Source: Rhodococcoides trifolii (GTDB lineage: Bacteria; Actinomycetota; Actinomycetes; Mycobacteriales; Mycobacteriaceae). From it: DNA of 64,000 nucleotides. Shown one piece after another: positions 10,001 through 20,538 of this stretch; position 1 is the first letter of the stretch; each line of letters starts with the position of its first letter. The position numbers and the translations under genes are program-made. The notes under the pieces were generated by a model that searched no databases, had not been told where the DNA came from, and saw only the letters and a list, made by a program, of their open reading frames with translations. The stretch lies in contig NZ_BMCU01000001.1 of NCBI RefSeq assembly GCF_014635345.1, forward strand, positions 124,001 through 188,000. Direction: 5' to 3'.

Positions 10001-11602
10001 CGGGTTCGTCACCTGGGCGAACAGCTGCGAGAAGTAATCGAAGATCAACCGCGGGCGAGTCGACAGGATGGCCACGGGCGTATCGGTTCCCATGGATCCG
10101 ATCGCCTCGGCACCCGACTTGGCCATCGGCGCGAGGAGAACGTTCAGCTCCTCGGTGGTGTAGCCGAAGATCTGCTGACGGATCAGAACGCGATCGTGCG
10201 TCATGTGCACGTGCGGGCGGTCCGGGAGATCGTCGACGTGGATCAGGCCATCGTCGAGCCACTGCTGGTAGGGGTGCTCGGCGGCGAGCTCGTCCTTGAT
10301 CTCGGCGTCGGACACGATGCGGCCCTTCGCGGTGTCCACGAGGAACATCCGGCCGGGCTGCAGACGCACCTTGCGCACGATCTTCGACGGTTCGATGTCC
10401 AGGACGCCGACCTCCGACGCCATGATGACGAGACCGTCGTCGGTGACCCACAAACGGCTGGGACGCAACCCGTTTCGGTCCAGGACGGCGCCGATGACGG
10501 TGCCGTCGGTGAAGCACACCGACGCCGGTCCGTCCCACGGCTCCATCAACGCGGAGTGGTACTGGTAGAACGCACGCCGAGCGGGGTCCATCGCGTCGTT
10601 GTGCTCCCACGCCTCCGGGATCATCATCAGGACGGCGTGCGGAAGGCTGCGACCGCCCAGGTGCAGGAATTCGAGCACCTCGTCGAAACGTGCCGTGTCG
10701 GAGGCCCCGTTCGTGCAGACGGGGAAGATCTTCTCGAGGCTGTGCTCGCCGAACACACCGTCCTGGATGAGCGCTTCGCGCGCCCGCATCCAGTTCTCGT
10801 TTCCGGTGACGGTGTTGATCTCGCCGTTGTGAGCCACCCGACGGAACGGGTGCGCAAGCGGCCACGACGGGAAGGTGTTCGTCGAGAAGCGCGAATGCAC
10901 CAGTCCCAGAGCGCTTTCCACACGCTCGTCCTGCAGGTCGAGGTAGAACTGCTTGAGCTGCGGGGTCGTCAGCATGCCCTTGTAGACAATGGTGCTCGCG
11001 GACAGCGACGGGAAGTAGACGGACTCACGGCCCGGTGCGTCTCGGCCGGGTCCGTCGGTACCGAGCTCGTGCTCGACGCGCTTGCGCACCACGAAGGCGC
11101 GACGCTCGAGGTCCATGCCCGACAGAGTGCGGTCCTCGGACCCGAAGAACAGCTGACGGAACGTGGGCATTGCGTCACGGGCGAGTGCACCGAGTGCGCT
11201 GTCGTCGGTCTCGACCTCGCGCCAGCCGTAGAGCGTCAGACCTTCTTCGACGAGAATCTTCTCCACGCCGTCGACGGCGAGGGCAACTTCGGATCGCGCC
11301 TGGGGAAGGAATGCAATGCCGGTGGCGTACGACCCTTCCGGCGGCAGCTCGAAGTCGACGACCGCGCGGTAGAACGCGTCGGGAACTTGAATGAGGATGC
11401 CTGCGCCGTCACCGGTGTTCGGTTCGGCTCCCGCGGCCCCGCGGTGCTCCAGGTTGATCAGGGCGGTGATCGCCTTGTCGACGATGTCTCTACTACGGCG
11501 TCCGTGCATGTCGACGACAAATGCGACACCACACGAGTCGTGCTCGTTGACGGGGTCGTAGAGGCCGCGTGCTGCTGGGTAGCGGTGGCCGGGAAGTTGC
11601 AT
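7004..11602 (-). CDS. gltB: Glutamate synthase large subunit
   Basis: GltB (1532 residues from the ATG at 11602) carries the glutaminase and synthase sites of GOGAT. An N-terminal class II amidotransferase domain starts with the catalytic cysteine in [13 protein letters not shown], exposed after removal of about 23 residues. The central and FMN-binding synthase domains follow, with [12 protein letters not shown], and the 3Fe-4S cysteines appear in [17 protein letters not shown]. The C-terminal glucan-like beta-helix ([14 protein letters not shown] repeats) closes the protein. I rejected the longer frame up to 11785 because its first 61 residues are low-complexity and there is an AAGGCAAGG site before the ATG at 11602. 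It is transcribed with gltD. Confidence 0.95.
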   Translation of the reverse strand: MQLPGHRYPAARGLYDPVNEHDSCGVAFVVDMHGRRSRDIVDKAITALINLEHRGAAGAEPNTGDGAGILIQVPDAFYRAVVDFELPPEGSYATGIAFLPQARSEVALAVDGVEKILVEEGLTLYGWREVETDDSALGALARDAMPTFRQLFFGSEDRTLSGMDLERRAFVVRKRVEHELGTDGPGRDAPGRESVYFPSLSASTIVYKGMLTTPQLKQFYLDLQDERVESALGLVHSRFSTNTFPSWPLAHPFRRVAHNGEINTVTGNENWMRAREALIQDGVFGEHSLEKIFPVCTNGASDTARFDEVLEFLHLGGRSLPHAVLMMIPEAWEHNDAMDPARRAFYQYHSALMEPWDGPASVCFTDGTVIGAVLDRNGLRPSRLWVTDDGLVIMASEVGVLDIEPSKIVRKVRLQPGRMFLVDTAKGRIVSDAEIKDELAAEHPYQQWLDDGLIHVDDLPDRPHVHMTHDRVLIRQQIFGYTTEELNVLLAPMAKSGAEAIGSMGTDTPVAILSTRPRLIFDYFSQLFAQVTNPPLDAIREEVVTSLGGTIGPEGDVLDPGPDACKQITLSSPILHNDQLSKLVHINDDNSQPDLRSVVVRGLYPVAEGGEGLAAALETIRVQVSAAIAGGARIVVLSDRESSEKLAPIPSLLLVAAVHHHLVREKTRTKVGLIIEAGDAREVHHMATLVGFGAAAVNPYMAFESIEDMIDRGSITGIEYDAAVKNYIKAAGKGVLKVMSKMGISTLASYTGAQLFQVIGLSQGVVDEYFRGLRSQLGGIGLDEIAADVSSRHGIAYLDNRQERAHRELETGGEYQWRRDGEYHLFNPDTVFKLQHATRTGQYSVFKEYTKLVDDQSERLASLRGLFKFKTEGREAISVDEVESASEIVKRFSTGAMSYGSISAEAHETLAIAMNRLGGRSNSGEGGEDVARFTPDDNGDSRRSAIKQVASGRFGVTSHYLTNCTDIQIKMAQGAKPGEGGQLPAHKVYPWIAEVRHSTPGVGLISPPPHHDIYSIEDLAQLIHDLKNANPSARVHVKLVSEMGVGTVAAGVSKAHADVVLISGHDGGTGATPLTSVKHAGAPWELGLAETQQTLLLNGLRDRIVVQVDGQLKTGRDVMVAALLGGEEFGFATAPLVVSGCIMMRVCHLDTCPVGVATQNPLLRKRFAGQPEFVENFFMYIAEEVREYLAAFGFRTLNEAIGQVGMLDTTAAKEHWKASKLDLSPILDEVESAFMNQDLYNTGTQDHSLDKALDQQLIAQSRNALDKGEAVRFETKIANVNRTVGTMLGHELTKVYGADGLADNTIDITFTGSAGNSFGAFVPRGMTLRLQGDANDFVGKGLSGGRLILRPSLDAPDGFVAEENIIGGNVILFGATSGEALIRGVVGERFCVRNSGAVAVVEGVGDHGCEYMTGGKVVILGDTGRNFGAGMSGGVAFVFDPKKTFEANLNTELVDLEELEGEEFNWLKDAIGRHHEETGSAVAEAILGDWSQQVNHFVKVMPRDYKKVLLAISEAEKNGADVDEAIMEAARG

Positions 11603-11784
11603 GGTGCCTTGCCTTCTGACGGGTCGAGCTGTGGTCCGCGGTCGTCCGACGAGCTCGGAGGACGCCGTGGAGCGAGGTGAGTGCGAACTCGTCGTTGAAT
11701 CAGCACTCGGATCTTCTTCGGCAGCGGGATAGGCCGACGTGTTTCGGGCAGGGCTGGAACTGGTGGGTCCACCCCATACAGCCA

Positions 11785-11820
11785 AACGATAAGTCAGGAG
11801 TATGCGGATTCCGCAAATAA
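11785..11820 (-). promoter_or_regulatory. Probable gltB upstream control region with a 13-bp palindrome
   Basis: The gap between gltB and tRNA-Leu (11603-11900) holds the AT-richest stretch near 11780-11820. It contains the perfect dyad TGCGGATTCCGCA at 11803-11815 and, read leftward, a TTATCG/TATCGT element around 11785-11792 that could be a -10 box. The palindrome would then sit in the -35 region, a good place for a repressor or activator. This is a sequence-based guess; no consensus for a known nitrogen regulator is recognised. Confidence 0.3.
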
Positions 11821-11860
11821 GGGCACGCTAACGGGGCGTGGGCCTGCGGCTGGGAACGAA

Positions 11861-11893
11861 ACAGGCCACGGTCTCGTCGAGATCGTGGCCTGT
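11861..11893 (-). terminator. Rho-independent terminator after tRNA-Leu
   Basis: Read on the minus strand, 13-base arms (11893-11881 and 11873-11861, one mismatch) form a stem with a 7-base loop, followed by TTTCGTT. It begins 8 bases after the tRNA 3' end and is placed to stop tRNA-Leu transcripts before gltB. Confidence 0.7.
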
Positions 11894-11900
11894 TCGTGTG

Positions 11901-11986
11901 TGGTGGGCGAAGGGGGACTTGAACCCCCACGTCCCGAAGGACACTGGCACCTGAAGCCAGCGCGTCTGCCATTCCGCCACTCGCCC
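11901..11986 (-). tRNA. leuT: tRNA-Leu (anticodon CAG)
   Basis: The minus strand folds as a long-variable-arm tRNA: acceptor GGGCGAG pairing with TTCGCCC, an anticodon stem CTGGC/GCCAG with the loop TTCAGGT (anticodon CAG, reading CUG), a long variable arm, and a T-arm GGGGG-TTCAAGT-CCCCC. The discriminator is A at 11904, and CCA is encoded at 11903-11901. M. tuberculosis has leuT at the same place next to fhaA. Confidence 0.95.
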
Positions 11987-12138
11987 GAGCGACCGGACGA
12001 GGCTAGCACGGGGCCCGCGGGAGGCCGAAATCTGCGGCCCGGCGGCAAAGGCGAGGGCGTCGCTACGTATATCATGCGAGAGCAGTAGTGAGCCCGAGAC
12101 ACGCTCGGCTTCTATTCAGAGGGACGGGGAGGTCAGTC

Positions 12139-14085
12139 GTGGGAATGGTCCAGAGGTTCGAACGGAAGCTCCAAGGAGCCGTCGGCGACGCCTTTGCCCG
12201 CGTATTCGGCGGTGGTGTCGTGCCGCAGGAGGTCGAAGCAGCGCTGCAGCAGGAAGCGTCCGACCAGGTCGAAGAGCTCGACGGAGGTCACCTCCTCGCC
12301 CCCAATGCCTACGTCATCACGATCAACGAGTCCGATCACGAGAAGCTGTCCCAGGACCGCGAGCTCACCACGAAGGCGTTCTCCCGCCACCTGGACGGGT
12401 TCATCCGCGATCAGGGATGGCAGACGTACGGAGACGTATCCGTTCGATTCGAAGCCTCGCCCACGCTGCACACCGGCCAGTTCCGTACCGCGGGTTCGGT
12501 CGACCCGGATGCGGGCAGGGCGCCTCGCCCGACCGCGCCGCCGGCCCCGAGCCGTCCCGCGGTCCGGCAAACGGTGCCGCCGCCACAGGCCGCTGCTCCC
12601 CGCGTCAGCCCTCCCCCGGTGACGCCTCCCGCGGCTGCACCTCCCGCATCTGCACCTCCCGCGCCTGCTCGCCCCCAGCCTGCAGCACGGCAACAGCCCC
12701 CGGCGCGGCCACAACCCGCAGCCCGACCCCCGGCGCGGCCACAACCAGCAGCCCGACCGTCGGCGATCCCGCCTGTCGCGGCTCCGATTGCCGCTGCAAT
12801 TCCTGTTGCCGCAGCCGTATCGCTCTCCAGATCTGAAGCATCGCCGGAACCGGAGTCTCCCGTCGTCCCGGAGGAGTCGGATGCTCCCGCGTCGTCTGCT
12901 CCCGCGGCTTCGGTGGCAGAACCACAGCCTGCCCCGGAACCACACCCGGCCCCAGAACCACCGCCTGCCCCAGAACGACAGTCGGCCCCAGAACAACTCT
13001 CCACCCCGGAACCACAGCCGGCCGCACCACCGACCATCAACCCGCCGTCGATCACAGGAGCGCGCTCCATGCCTCAGAACCCCAGCAACGATCCCGATCG
13101 CGACGGCGACGAGCGCTACCGGGAGAACCGGGGCGAGCGACCGGAGGGTTACCCCGCGGCGGCCGCAGCCGGCCACAACGGCAGCTACCGCAACGGCAGC
13201 AACTACGGCGGCGCACCGTATGGCCCCCCGCCAGGACAGCCGTACGCCGACGCGCGCGGCGGTGACGCCTACCCCGAGCAGCCCGGGTACGAACAGGGGT
13301 ACGACCGCCGCGGGTACGACCAGGGCCGCGAGCAGCCCGGCTACGACCAGCCCGGCTACGACCAGCGCGGCTACGACCCCCGGGCCTACGATCAGCGCCC
13401 CCACGATCAGCAGGGTTACGACCAGGGCGGTCACGACCCCCGCGGCTACGACCAGCAGGGATACGACCAGCAGGGTTACGACCAGCAGGGTTACGACCAG
13501 GGCGGCTACGACCAGCGCGGTTACGACCGCCAGGGCCGGCAGTACGACCAGCGCGCCTACCAGGACTACCCGCCGGCGCCCGGTGGCGCTCCCCGTGGTG
13601 GCTACCCGGCGCAGGACTACGACCGGGGTTACCGGGGCGGTCAGCGGCCCGCATACGACCAGCCCGCGTACGACCAGCGCGCCTACGCACCCGCGCCGGC
13701 ATACGACCCGGCCGGTCCCCCGACTGCGGGCTACCAGGCACCTGCCTACGGTGCGGACGATTACGACTACGCCGATCAGGACTACGCGGCGCAGCAGGGC
13801 CTCTCGGTCACCCTCCAACTCGAGGACGGCAGCGGCCGATACTTCCAGTTGCGTGAGGGCAGCAACGTGATCGGGCGCGGCCAGGACGCACAGTTCCGCC
13901 TCCCCGACACCGGAGTGTCGCGTCGCCACATCGAAATTCGGTGGGACGGCCGCGTCGCGATGCTCTCGGACCTCGGTTCCACCAACGGAACCACGGTCAA
14001 CGGGGCTCCGGTGCAAGACTGGCAACTCGCCGACGGCGACGTCATTCGCGCCGGCCACTCGGAAATCCTGGTCAGGATCGTCTGA
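12139..14085 (+). CDS. fhaA: FhaA, DUF3662 and FHA-domain phosphoprotein adaptor
   Basis: The 648-residue protein has an N-terminal DUF3662 domain (VQRFERKLQGAVGDAFARVF, residues ~3-120), a long Pro/Ala-rich linker, a Tyr-Asp-Gln-rich tandem repeat at residues 401-465, and a C-terminal FHA domain with NVIGRGQDAQ, GVSRRHIEIR and DLGSTNGT. FHA domains bind phosphothreonine. In mycobacteria FhaA binds phosphorylated MurJ and CwlM and restrains peptidoglycan synthesis. The GTG at 12139 is chosen because GGGGAGG ends six bases upstream; the ATG at 12145 is the alternative. It is the first gene of the fhaA-pknB operon. The linker is much longer and more repetitive than in M. tuberculosis FhaA. Confidence 0.92.
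   Translation: MGMVQRFERKLQGAVGDAFARVFGGGVVPQEVEAALQQEASDQVEELDGGHLLAPNAYVITINESDHEKLSQDRELTTKAFSRHLDGFIRDQGWQTYGDVSVRFEASPTLHTGQFRTAGSVDPDAGRAPRPTAPPAPSRPAVRQTVPPPQAAAPRVSPPPVTPPAAAPPASAPPAPARPQPAARQQPPARPQPAARPPARPQPAARPSAIPPVAAPIAAAIPVAAAVSLSRSEASPEPESPVVPEESDAPASSAPAASVAEPQPAPEPHPAPEPPPAPERQSAPEQLSTPEPQPAAPPTINPPSITGARSMPQNPSNDPDRDGDERYRENRGERPEGYPAAAAAGHNGSYRNGSNYGGAPYGPPPGQPYADARGGDAYPEQPGYEQGYDRRGYDQGREQPGYDQPGYDQRGYDPRAYDQRPHDQQGYDQGGHDPRGYDQQGYDQQGYDQQGYDQGGYDQRGYDRQGRQYDQRAYQDYPPAPGGAPRGGYPAQDYDRGYRGGQRPAYDQPAYDQRAYAPAPAYDPAGPPTAGYQAPAYGADDYDYADQDYAAQQGLSVTLQLEDGSGRYFQLREGSNVIGRGQDAQFRLPDTGVSRRHIEIRWDGRVAMLSDLGSTNGTTVNGAPVQDWQLADGDVIRAGHSEILVRIV
13339..13533 (+). repeat. Thirteen 15-bp tandem units encoding GYDQx in fhaA
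   Basis: Thirteen in-frame units of 15 bp (core ggctacgaccag plus three variable bases) encode GYDQP, GYDQR, GYDPR, AYDQR, PHDQQ, GYDQG, GHDPR, then three GYDQQ, GYDQG, GYDQR and GYDRQ. The last units are almost identical at the DNA level, suggesting recent slippage. Looser YDQ repeats continue on both sides. Confidence 0.9.
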
Positions 14086-14089
14086 TAAC

Positions 14090-14146
14090 TTCCGACCGGC
14101 CTCCGGCCTGCCCGCTACATTCCGACCGGCCTCCGGCCTGCCCGCT
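14090..14146 (+). repeat. Two direct copies of a dispersed GC-rich palindromic repeat
   Basis: Two identical 27-bp copies (14090-14116 and 14120-14146) of a unit built on accggcctccggcctgcccg lie in the 158-bp gap between fhaA and fhaB. Within each unit ccggcc/ggccgg can pair to form a small hairpin. Related copies occur at 55035-55114 and 58565-58612. Upstream of fhaB they may act as mRNA structure inside the operon. Confidence 0.85.
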
Positions 14147-14243
14147 GTCCGATCTCATCCCCTCGAGGTGACCCGCCGACCCGGCGTCACCCTATGATGC
14201 TGCGAGTAGTCGATGCCCGCGAGACAAGAGGAGGTGAACCGCG

Positions 14244-14711
14244 TTGCAAGGGTTGATTCTGCAACTCACACGAGCGGGTTTCCTTCTCGTGCTGTGGCTT
14301 TTCGTGTGGGGCGTCCTCCGTACCCTGCGGTCCGACATCTACGCGGCGTCGGGCATGCGGGTTCCCGCCCGCGGTTCACGCAAGTCCGCGGTTCCGGGTG
14401 CGCTGCGCAGCAAGCAGAAAGTCGCCAAGTACCTGGTGGTGACGCAGGGGTCTCTTGCGGGCACCCGAATCACGCTCGGCACGCAACCGGTTCTGATGGG
14501 CCGTGCCGACGACTCGACCCTGGTGCTCACCGACGATTACGCCTCGACGCGTCATGCGCGTCTGTCGCCGCGCGGCGGTGATTGGTACGTCGAGGACCTC
14601 GGCTCCACCAACGGGACCTACCTGGACCGAGCGAAGGTGACCACTGCCGTGCGAGTTCCCATGGCCACACCCGTGCGGGTGGGCAAGACAGTGATCGAGC
14701 TGCGCCCGTGA
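14244..14711 (+). CDS. fhaB: FhaB, membrane-anchored FHA-domain protein
   Basis: The 155-residue protein has one N-terminal membrane segment (residues ~5-25, RAGFLLVLWLFVWGVLR), a basic linker and a C-terminal FHA domain with LMGRADDS, STRHARLSPR and EDLGSTNGTYLD. The mycobacterial orthologue (FipA-linked FhaB) joins PknA/PknB signalling to the divisome and elongasome. The start is a TTG at 14244 preceded by a full AGGAGGTGA (14229-14237) six bases upstream, so a strong Shine-Dalgarno compensates for the rare start codon. Its stop overlaps the pstP start. Confidence 0.93.
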   Translation: MQGLILQLTRAGFLLVLWLFVWGVLRTLRSDIYAASGMRVPARGSRKSAVPGALRSKQKVAKYLVVTQGSLAGTRITLGTQPVLMGRADDSTLVLTDDYASTRHARLSPRGGDWYVEDLGSTNGTYLDRAKVTTAVRVPMATPVRVGKTVIELRP

Positions 14712-16174
14712 CCCTGGTTCTTCGCTATGCGGCGCGAAGCGACCGCGGTCTCGTGCGGTCGAACAACGAGGATTCCGTCTACGCCGGTGCCCGCCTCCTC
14801 GCGCTCGCCGACGGTATGGGCGGCCACGCCGCCGGTGAAGTCGCCTCGCAGCTGATGATCGCCGCTTTGGCGCACCTCGACGACGACGAGCCGGGCGAGG
14901 ATCTTCTCGGCAAGCTCGAGGACGCCACCCGCGAGGGCAACGCATCCATCGCCGAACAGGTCGAAGAAGACCCCGAACTCGACGGTATGGGCACCACCCT
15001 GACCGCAATCCTGTTCGGCGGCAAGAAGATCGGGCTCGTGCACATCGGCGATTCGCGCGCCTACCTGCTGCGCGACGACGAACTGGCCCAGATCACCCGC
15101 GACGACACCTTCGTGCAGTCTCTCGTCGACGAGGGACGCATCACCGCCGAGCAGGCACACTCGCATCCTCAGCGGTCGCTGATCATGCGGGCCCTCACCG
15201 GTAACGAGATCGAACCCACGCTCACGGTTCGCGAGGCACGCGCCGGAGACCGCTATCTCCTGTGCTCGGACGGTCTGTCCGACGTCGTCAGCAGCGAAAC
15301 CATCGCCGACACCATGCGCGAGGGCGAGAACGACGAGTGCGCCGACCGACTGATCGAGCTGGCACTGCGCAGTGGCGGTCCGGACAACGTGACCGTCGTG
15401 ATCGCAGACGTGATCGACCTCGACTACGGACAGTCTCACCCGATCGTGGGGGGCGCCGCGTCCGTCGACGACGAAGAGGACGCACCGCCGCCCAACACTG
15501 CCGCCGGCCGGGCCGCGGCGATGCGCCCGCCGCGTACGCAACCCAAGCGGGTCGTCACACCGCCACCGCCGGCGCCGGAGAAGAAGTCGCACAAGCTGCG
15601 CTGGACCCTGGTCGGGCTGGGGGTGGTCATCATCGTCGCCATCGCCGGTTCGGTGGGCTACTACCTCCTGCGCAGCAACTATTACGTGGGTGAGAACGAC
15701 GACCGTGTCGCGGTGATGCGCGGTGTCCCCGGTTCGGTTCTGGGTTACTCGCTGCAGGAAGTCGATCTCGTCGGCTGCGTCCAGGAGACCACCGCGGGAA
15801 CCGTCGACTCTCGGACGGTGGAGTTCCGTTCACCGGCCGACGCGAACGGCGACTGCACCGTGCTCGGAATCGACGACCTCCAGCCCTCCGCCCGCGAACA
15901 GGTCCGCTCCGGCCTTCCGTCCGGCACCCTCGACGACGCGAAGCAGCAGGTGTCGCGTCTCGCCTCGGGCGACCTGCTGCCCTCGTGCGACGCGCCGACC
16001 ACCACGACCGCCCCGCCGACGACCACCGAGGCTCTCCCCCCGGTCCTCCCGACGCCGGCACCCGTTCCCGGCGAACTCCCTGCGCCGGCACCCACGACGG
16101 AACCGGCACCGACCGCCACCTCCGCGCCGACGCAGACTCCCGTCCCCGGAGTGACGTGCAGGGCGGGACGCTGA
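14708..16174 (+). CDS. pstP: PstP, PP2C-type Ser/Thr protein phosphatase
   Basis: PstP reverses phosphorylation by PknA and PknB. The 488-residue protein starts at a GTG that overlaps the fhaB stop. Residues ~1-240 are the PPM catalytic domain with metal-binding motifs [48 protein letters not shown] and GPDNVTVV. A linker of about 60 residues leads to one membrane segment ([21 protein letters not shown], near residue 305). The extracellular part contains three cysteines and ends in a Pro/Thr-rich tail. All metal-coordinating Asp residues are present, so it should be active. Confidence 0.95.
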   Translation: MTLVLRYAARSDRGLVRSNNEDSVYAGARLLALADGMGGHAAGEVASQLMIAALAHLDDDEPGEDLLGKLEDATREGNASIAEQVEEDPELDGMGTTLTAILFGGKKIGLVHIGDSRAYLLRDDELAQITRDDTFVQSLVDEGRITAEQAHSHPQRSLIMRALTGNEIEPTLTVREARAGDRYLLCSDGLSDVVSSETIADTMREGENDECADRLIELALRSGGPDNVTVVIADVIDLDYGQSHPIVGGAASVDDEEDAPPPNTAAGRAAAMRPPRTQPKRVVTPPPPAPEKKSHKLRWTLVGLGVVIIVAIAGSVGYYLLRSNYYVGENDDRVAVMRGVPGSVLGYSLQEVDLVGCVQETTAGTVDSRTVEFRSPADANGDCTVLGIDDLQPSAREQVRSGLPSGTLDDAKQQVSRLASGDLLPSCDAPTTTTAPPTTTEALPPVLPTPAPVPGELPAPAPTTEPAPTATSAPTQTPVPGVTCRAGR

Positions 16175-17670
16175 TGTCGGTTCCGAATCCCCCTACCGCC
16201 GGCACTCCCGCAGGTTCCAGTGGTCCCAGCTCGAGAGTGTCGGGGTCGTTTCCCAGCCCGGCCGGCGGTTTCGCCCCGGCTCCGGTGCAATCGACGAAAC
16301 GGGGCGTCGAGATGGCGCTCCTCGGTGGTGCCGTACTGGTGGTCACCCTGTCCCTGATCCTGGTCGAGGCCAGCCAGGAACAGGCCATCACCTGGGACCT
16401 GGCGAAGTACGCGCTCGCGTATCTCGCTCTGTTCTCGATCGCTCACCTGGCCGTGCGCCGGTTCGCCCGGCACGCCGATCCGCTGCTGCTCCCCATCGTC
16501 GCGATTCTCAACGGCCTCGGTCTGGTGCTGATCCATCGCCTCGACCTGTCGGACCAGCAGACCGCGACCTATTACGGCCTCCCGACGCCGTCGCCCGACG
16601 CGAACCAGCAGGTGCTGTGGACGACGTTGGCGATCGCCGGATTCGTCGCGGTCCTTCTGTTCGTTCGCGACTACCGCACCCTCGCTCGCTACGGCTATAC
16701 GCTCGGTCTCGCAGGCCTGATCTTCCTGGCCTTGCCGGCGGTGCTTCCGTCGTCCTTCTCCGAGGTCAACGGATCGAAGATCTGGATCAGGTTGCCGGGC
16801 TTCAGTATTCAGCCCGGCGAGTTCTCGAAGATCCTCCTTCTGATCTTCTTCGCGTCGGTGCTCGTGGCCAAACGTGAGCTGTTCACGACGGCGGGAAAGC
16901 ACTTCGCGGGCATGGATTTCCCGCGTGCACGCGATCTCGGTCCGATTCTCGTCGCGTGGATCGTGTCGATCGGTGTCCTGGTGTTCGAGAAGGACCTCGG
17001 CACATCACTGCTGATCTTCACCACCGTGCTGGTGATGATCTACATCGCGACCGAGAGAGTCAGCTGGCTGGTCATCGGTCTGACGCTGCTTCTCGCCGGA
17101 TTCTTCTTCGCCTACCAGTTCTTCTCCCATGTACGCGTGCGCACCGATACCTGGCTCGACCCGTTCGCCGACTACAACGACACCGGGTATCAGATCTCGC
17201 AGTCGCTGTTCGGTCTCGCGACGGGCGGTCTCTTCGGTACCGGGCTCGGCAGCGGACGCCCCTCGCAGGTGCCGTTCGCGAAGACCGACTTCATCATCGC
17301 GACTATCGGTGAAGAGCTCGGACTGGTCGGACTCGCCGCGGTCCTGATGCTCTACCTGGTGTTCGTTCTGCGCGGTCTTCGCACCGCTCTGGCCGTGCGC
17401 GACAGCTTCGGCAAGCTCCTGGCCGCCGGTCTCTCCTTCACGGTCGCGGTGCAGCTGTTCGTCGTGGTCGGTGGCGTCACCAAGCTGATCCCGCTGACCG
17501 GTCTGACCACTCCGTTCATGTCCTACGGTGGATCGTCGCTGCTGGCGAACTATGTTCTCGTCGCGCTGCTGATCAAGATCTCCGACGCTGCGCGAGCTCC
17601 CGTCGTTCCGCAGAAGAAGGGTCCGGCGCCGATCGCGGACGCACCCACCGAGATGGTGAAGCGCGCGTGA
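16174..17670 (+). CDS. rodA: RodA/FtsW-type SEDS peptidoglycan glycosyltransferase
   Basis: SEDS proteins polymerise lipid II into glycan strands together with a class B PBP. This 498-residue protein has a ~40-residue cytoplasmic Pro/Ser-rich head and then about 12 membrane segments. Signature stretches are [34 protein letters not shown] and the C-terminal [20 protein letters not shown]. The ATG overlaps the pstP stop by one base and its own stop overlaps the pbpA start, so the unit is coupled. The partner is the adjacent PbpA. Confidence 0.95.
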   Translation: MSVPNPPTAGTPAGSSGPSSRVSGSFPSPAGGFAPAPVQSTKRGVEMALLGGAVLVVTLSLILVEASQEQAITWDLAKYALAYLALFSIAHLAVRRFARHADPLLLPIVAILNGLGLVLIHRLDLSDQQTATYYGLPTPSPDANQQVLWTTLAIAGFVAVLLFVRDYRTLARYGYTLGLAGLIFLALPAVLPSSFSEVNGSKIWIRLPGFSIQPGEFSKILLLIFFASVLVAKRELFTTAGKHFAGMDFPRARDLGPILVAWIVSIGVLVFEKDLGTSLLIFTTVLVMIYIATERVSWLVIGLTLLLAGFFFAYQFFSHVRVRTDTWLDPFADYNDTGYQISQSLFGLATGGLFGTGLGSGRPSQVPFAKTDFIIATIGEELGLVGLAAVLMLYLVFVLRGLRTALAVRDSFGKLLAAGLSFTVAVQLFVVVGGVTKLIPLTGLTTPFMSYGGSSLLANYVLVALLIKISDAARAPVVPQKKGPAPIADAPTEMVKRA

Positions 17671-19154
17671 ACACACCGCTCCGCCGAGTCGCGATCGCCG
17701 TGATGGTTCTCGTGGTCGCATTGCTCGCGAACGCCACGTACGTGCAGGTGATCAAGGCCGACAGCCTCCGCACCGATCCGCGCAACTCTCGCGTCCTGCT
17801 CGACGAGTACTCACGTCAGCGCGGTCAGATCTCCAGCGGCGGCCAGGTATTGGCGTCGTCGGTCGCCACCGACGACCGCTACAAGTACCTCCGGACCTAC
17901 CCGGCCAACCCGGCGGCACCGTCGAGTCCGTTCGCGAACGCGCCCGTCACCGGTTTCTACTCGATGCTCTATGCCAGCAGTGGGCTCGAGCGGTCCGAGG
18001 ACGAGGTGCTCAACGGCTCCGACAACCGGTTGTTCGGCAAACGATTCACCGACCTGCTGTCCGGCCGTGACCCCCGCGGCGGCAACGTCGTGACGACCAT
18101 CGATCCCGTGATGCAGCAGGTCGCGTACGACCAGCTCACGTCGAAGGGCTACACGGGTTCCGTCGTCGCCATCGAACCGTCCACCGGGAAGATCCTCACG
18201 ATGGTGAGCACTCCCAGCTACGACCCGAACCTGCTGTCCAGCCACGACGGGACGCAGAGCACCCAGGCCTGGGAGGCGCTGCAAGCCGACCCCACCAACC
18301 CGTTGGTCAATCGCGCTGTGTCGCAGACCTATCCGCCCGGGTCGACGTTCAAGGTGGTCGTCACCGCTGCGGCCCTCGCGGCCGGTGAGACACCGGAGGA
18401 CCAGCTGACCGCGGCGTCCAACATCACCCTGCCCGACACCAGCACCACCCTCGAGAACTACGGCGGGCAGTCCTGCGGCGGCGGGGCCACCGCATCGCTG
18501 CGAGATGCGTTCGCGCGCTCCTGCAACACCGCCTTCGTGGAGCTCGGAATCAAGACCGGAGCCGACGCTCTGAAGTCCACCTCGTCCGCCTTCGGTATCG
18601 GCGAGGACGCCGCCGGCGTGCCGATTCCCGTCGCCGACAGCACGGTCGGAGACATCCCCGACGACGCCGCGCTGGGCCAGAGCAGCATCGGTCAGCGCGA
18701 CGTCGCACTGACGCCGCTGCAGAACGCGGAGATCGCGGCAACCGTCGCCAACGGTGGCGTCCGCATGGCCCCGCACCTGGTCGCGTCCCTTCAGGGTCCG
18801 GATCTGTCCACCCTCTCCACCACCGATCCGCAGTCACTGGGCCAGGCCGTGTCGCCCGAAGTCGCGTCGACACTGACATCGCTGATGGTCGGGTCCGAGA
18901 ACGCGACCACCGGAGTGGGCAAGATTGCGGGTGTGCAGATCGCATCGAAAACCGGAACGGCAGAGCACGGCAGCGATCCGCGCAACACGCCACCACACGC
19001 GTGGTACATCGCGTTCGCACCGGCCGAGAGCCCGAAGATTGCGATCGCCGTGATCGTCGAAGACGGTGGTGATCGCGCGTTGGCCGCGACCGGGGGATCC
19101 GTCGCCGCGCCCGTGGCCCGTGCCGTCATCGCAGCTGGATTGCAGGGGAGGTGA
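17667..19154 (+). CDS. pbpA: PbpA, class B penicillin-binding transpeptidase
   Basis: PbpA cross-links new peptidoglycan for the neighbouring SEDS protein. The 495-residue protein starts at GTG 17667 inside the rodA stop (GTGA overlap). It has an N-terminal membrane anchor ([21 protein letters not shown]), a dimerisation domain, and a transpeptidase domain with the SxxK nucleophile in [10 protein letters not shown], the SxN motif in RSCNTAF and KTG in SKTGTAEH. All three motifs are intact, so the enzyme should bind beta-lactams. Confidence 0.95.
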   Translation: MNTPLRRVAIAVMVLVVALLANATYVQVIKADSLRTDPRNSRVLLDEYSRQRGQISSGGQVLASSVATDDRYKYLRTYPANPAAPSSPFANAPVTGFYSMLYASSGLERSEDEVLNGSDNRLFGKRFTDLLSGRDPRGGNVVTTIDPVMQQVAYDQLTSKGYTGSVVAIEPSTGKILTMVSTPSYDPNLLSSHDGTQSTQAWEALQADPTNPLVNRAVSQTYPPGSTFKVVVTAAALAAGETPEDQLTAASNITLPDTSTTLENYGGQSCGGGATASLRDAFARSCNTAFVELGIKTGADALKSTSSAFGIGEDAAGVPIPVADSTVGDIPDDAALGQSSIGQRDVALTPLQNAEIAATVANGGVRMAPHLVASLQGPDLSTLSTTDPQSLGQAVSPEVASTLTSLMVGSENATTGVGKIAGVQIASKTGTAEHGSDPRNTPPHAWYIAFAPAESPKIAIAVIVEDGGDRALAATGGSVAAPVARAVIAAGLQGR

Positions 19155-19158
19155 ACCG

Positions 19159-20538
19159 ATGACCAGTGGACTCGGCAACGGAGCCATGATCGCCGGGCGC
19201 TACCGCCTTCAGCGTCTCATCGCGACCGGTGGCATGGGACAGGTCTGGGAGGCGATGGACTCGCGGCTGGATCGTCGCGTCGCCGTGAAGGTCCTGAAGC
19301 CGGAGTTCTCGGACGATCCCGAATTCCTCGAGCGCTTCCGCACCGAAGCCCGCACGACTGCACTTCTCAATCACCCCGGTATCGCGAACATCTACGACTA
19401 CGGCGAGGTGCGCGACCGCAACGGCCAGTCCGTGGCGTACCTGGTCATGGAACTCGTGGTGGGAGAGCCGCTCAACGCCGTGCTCTCCCGTATGGGCCGA
19501 CTCCCGTTGGTGCACGCGCTGGACATGCTCGAGCAGACCGGCCGCGCGTTGCAGGCAGCGCACTCGGCGGGGATCGTGCACCGGGACGTCAAGCCCGGCA
19601 ACATCATGATCACCCCGACGGGTCAGGTGAAGATCACCGACTTCGGCATCGCGAAGGCCGTCGACGCCTCGCCGGTCACCCGTACCGGAATGGTGATGGG
19701 CACGGCGCAGTACATTGCCCCGGAACAGGCTCTGGGCCAGGACGCCACCGCGTCGTCGGACGTCTACTCGCTCGGTGTGGTCGGGTACGAAGTCGTGGCC
19801 GGAACCCGTCCGTTCGTCGGTGACGGCGCCCTGACCGTCGCGATGAAGCATGTGCGCGACGTGCCGCCGCCGCTTCCGACCGATCTCCCACCGCAGGTCC
19901 GTGAGCTCATCGAGATCACGATGACGAAGGATCCTGCGGCGCGGTACGAGAACGGCGGCGAGTTCGCGGACGCCGTGGCAGCCGTCCGCGCCGGGCGACG
20001 TCCGCCGGCGCCCGGTTCCGCTCCGAGCGGGACCGCACGTGTGTTGCCGCCCGGCGCCCCGACGGCGGCCGTCTCGAGCACCCGCATGATGTCCACTCCC
20101 ACCGGTGAGTACGCGGCGCCCGCACCGCTTCCGGCGGCACCCGCCGAGCGCACCGGCCTGACCTCGGGCCAGAAGGCACTCGCGTGGGCGGCGGGAGGGC
20201 TGCTCGCGCTCGCGGCGGTCGTCGCCGCGGTGCTGTTCGTCATGACGAGCGGCGAGGACTCGCCCACACCGCCGCCGGTGACCACCACCGTGCCCGCGCC
20301 GACGACGACACAGCGGACCACGACGGCCGAGCCGACAACCACCGAGGAAACGACGACCACCACGGAACCGACCACCACCACCACGACAACGACCACCACC
20401 ACGACGACGACAACGGAGCCGACGACCACCACGACGGAGCCGACCACCACCACGACCACCACGAACGGCGGCGGTTTCCAGTTGCCGACCTTGAACAACC
20501 CGTTCGGGCTGCGTGATCAGCCGGGAGGGCCGCGATGA
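19159..20538 (+). CDS. pknA: PknA, membrane Ser/Thr protein kinase
   Basis: PknA is one of the two essential growth kinases. The 459-residue protein starts at ATG 19159 after GGGGAGGTGA. Kinase motifs: glycine loop [20 protein letters not shown] lysine, catalytic [14 protein letters not shown], activation-loop Thr in [21 protein letters not shown] membrane helix ([21 protein letters not shown], near residue 340) is followed by an extracellular tail of about 60 residues that is almost pure Thr/Glu/Pro, then [13 protein letters not shown]. There is no PASTA domain, as in other PknA proteins. Its stop overlaps pknB (ATGA). Confidence 0.95.
   Translation: MTSGLGNGAMIAGRYRLQRLIATGGMGQVWEAMDSRLDRRVAVKVLKPEFSDDPEFLERFRTEARTTALLNHPGIANIYDYGEVRDRNGQSVAYLVMELVVGEPLNAVLSRMGRLPLVHALDMLEQTGRALQAAHSAGIVHRDVKPGNIMITPTGQVKITDFGIAKAVDASPVTRTGMVMGTAQYIAPEQALGQDATASSDVYSLGVVGYEVVAGTRPFVGDGALTVAMKHVRDVPPPLPTDLPPQVRELIEITMTKDPAARYENGGEFADAVAAVRAGRRPPAPGSAPSGTARVLPPGAPTAAVSSTRMMSTPTGEYAAPAPLPAAPAERTGLTSGQKALAWAAGGLLALAAVVAAVLFVMTSGEDSPTPPPVTTTVPAPTTTQRTTTAEPTTTEETTTTTEPTTTTTTTTTTTTTTTEPTTTTTEPTTTTTTTNGGGFQLPTLNNPFGLRDQPGGPR
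20278..20465 (+). repeat. Thr-codon (acc/acg) low-complexity tract in pknA
   Basis: About 190 bp of nearly pure acc, acg and aca codons interrupted by gag-ccg encode the extracellular tail of PknA, with runs of up to about 14 threonines between EPT blocks. Such tracts are prone to slippage and length change, and Thr/Pro-rich surface segments are common O-mannosylation targets in actinobacteria. Confidence 0.85.

Noticed and set aside
9341..11680. Long open frame (779 codons) on the plus strand opposite gltB
   Set aside because: It lies wholly antisense to a well-recognised gene, its translation is Arg/Val/Asp/Gly-rich with no family features, and such frames are normal in GC-rich coding DNA.
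12070..12080. TATATC/TATCAT element as the fhaA promoter
   Set aside because: There is no acceptable -35 at proper spacing, and the stretch could equally serve the divergent tRNA-Leu gene.
13300..13560. Repetitive DNA in fhaA as a possible CRISPR or satellite
   Set aside because: The 15-bp periodicity is in frame and encodes a pentapeptide repeat, so it is a coding repeat.
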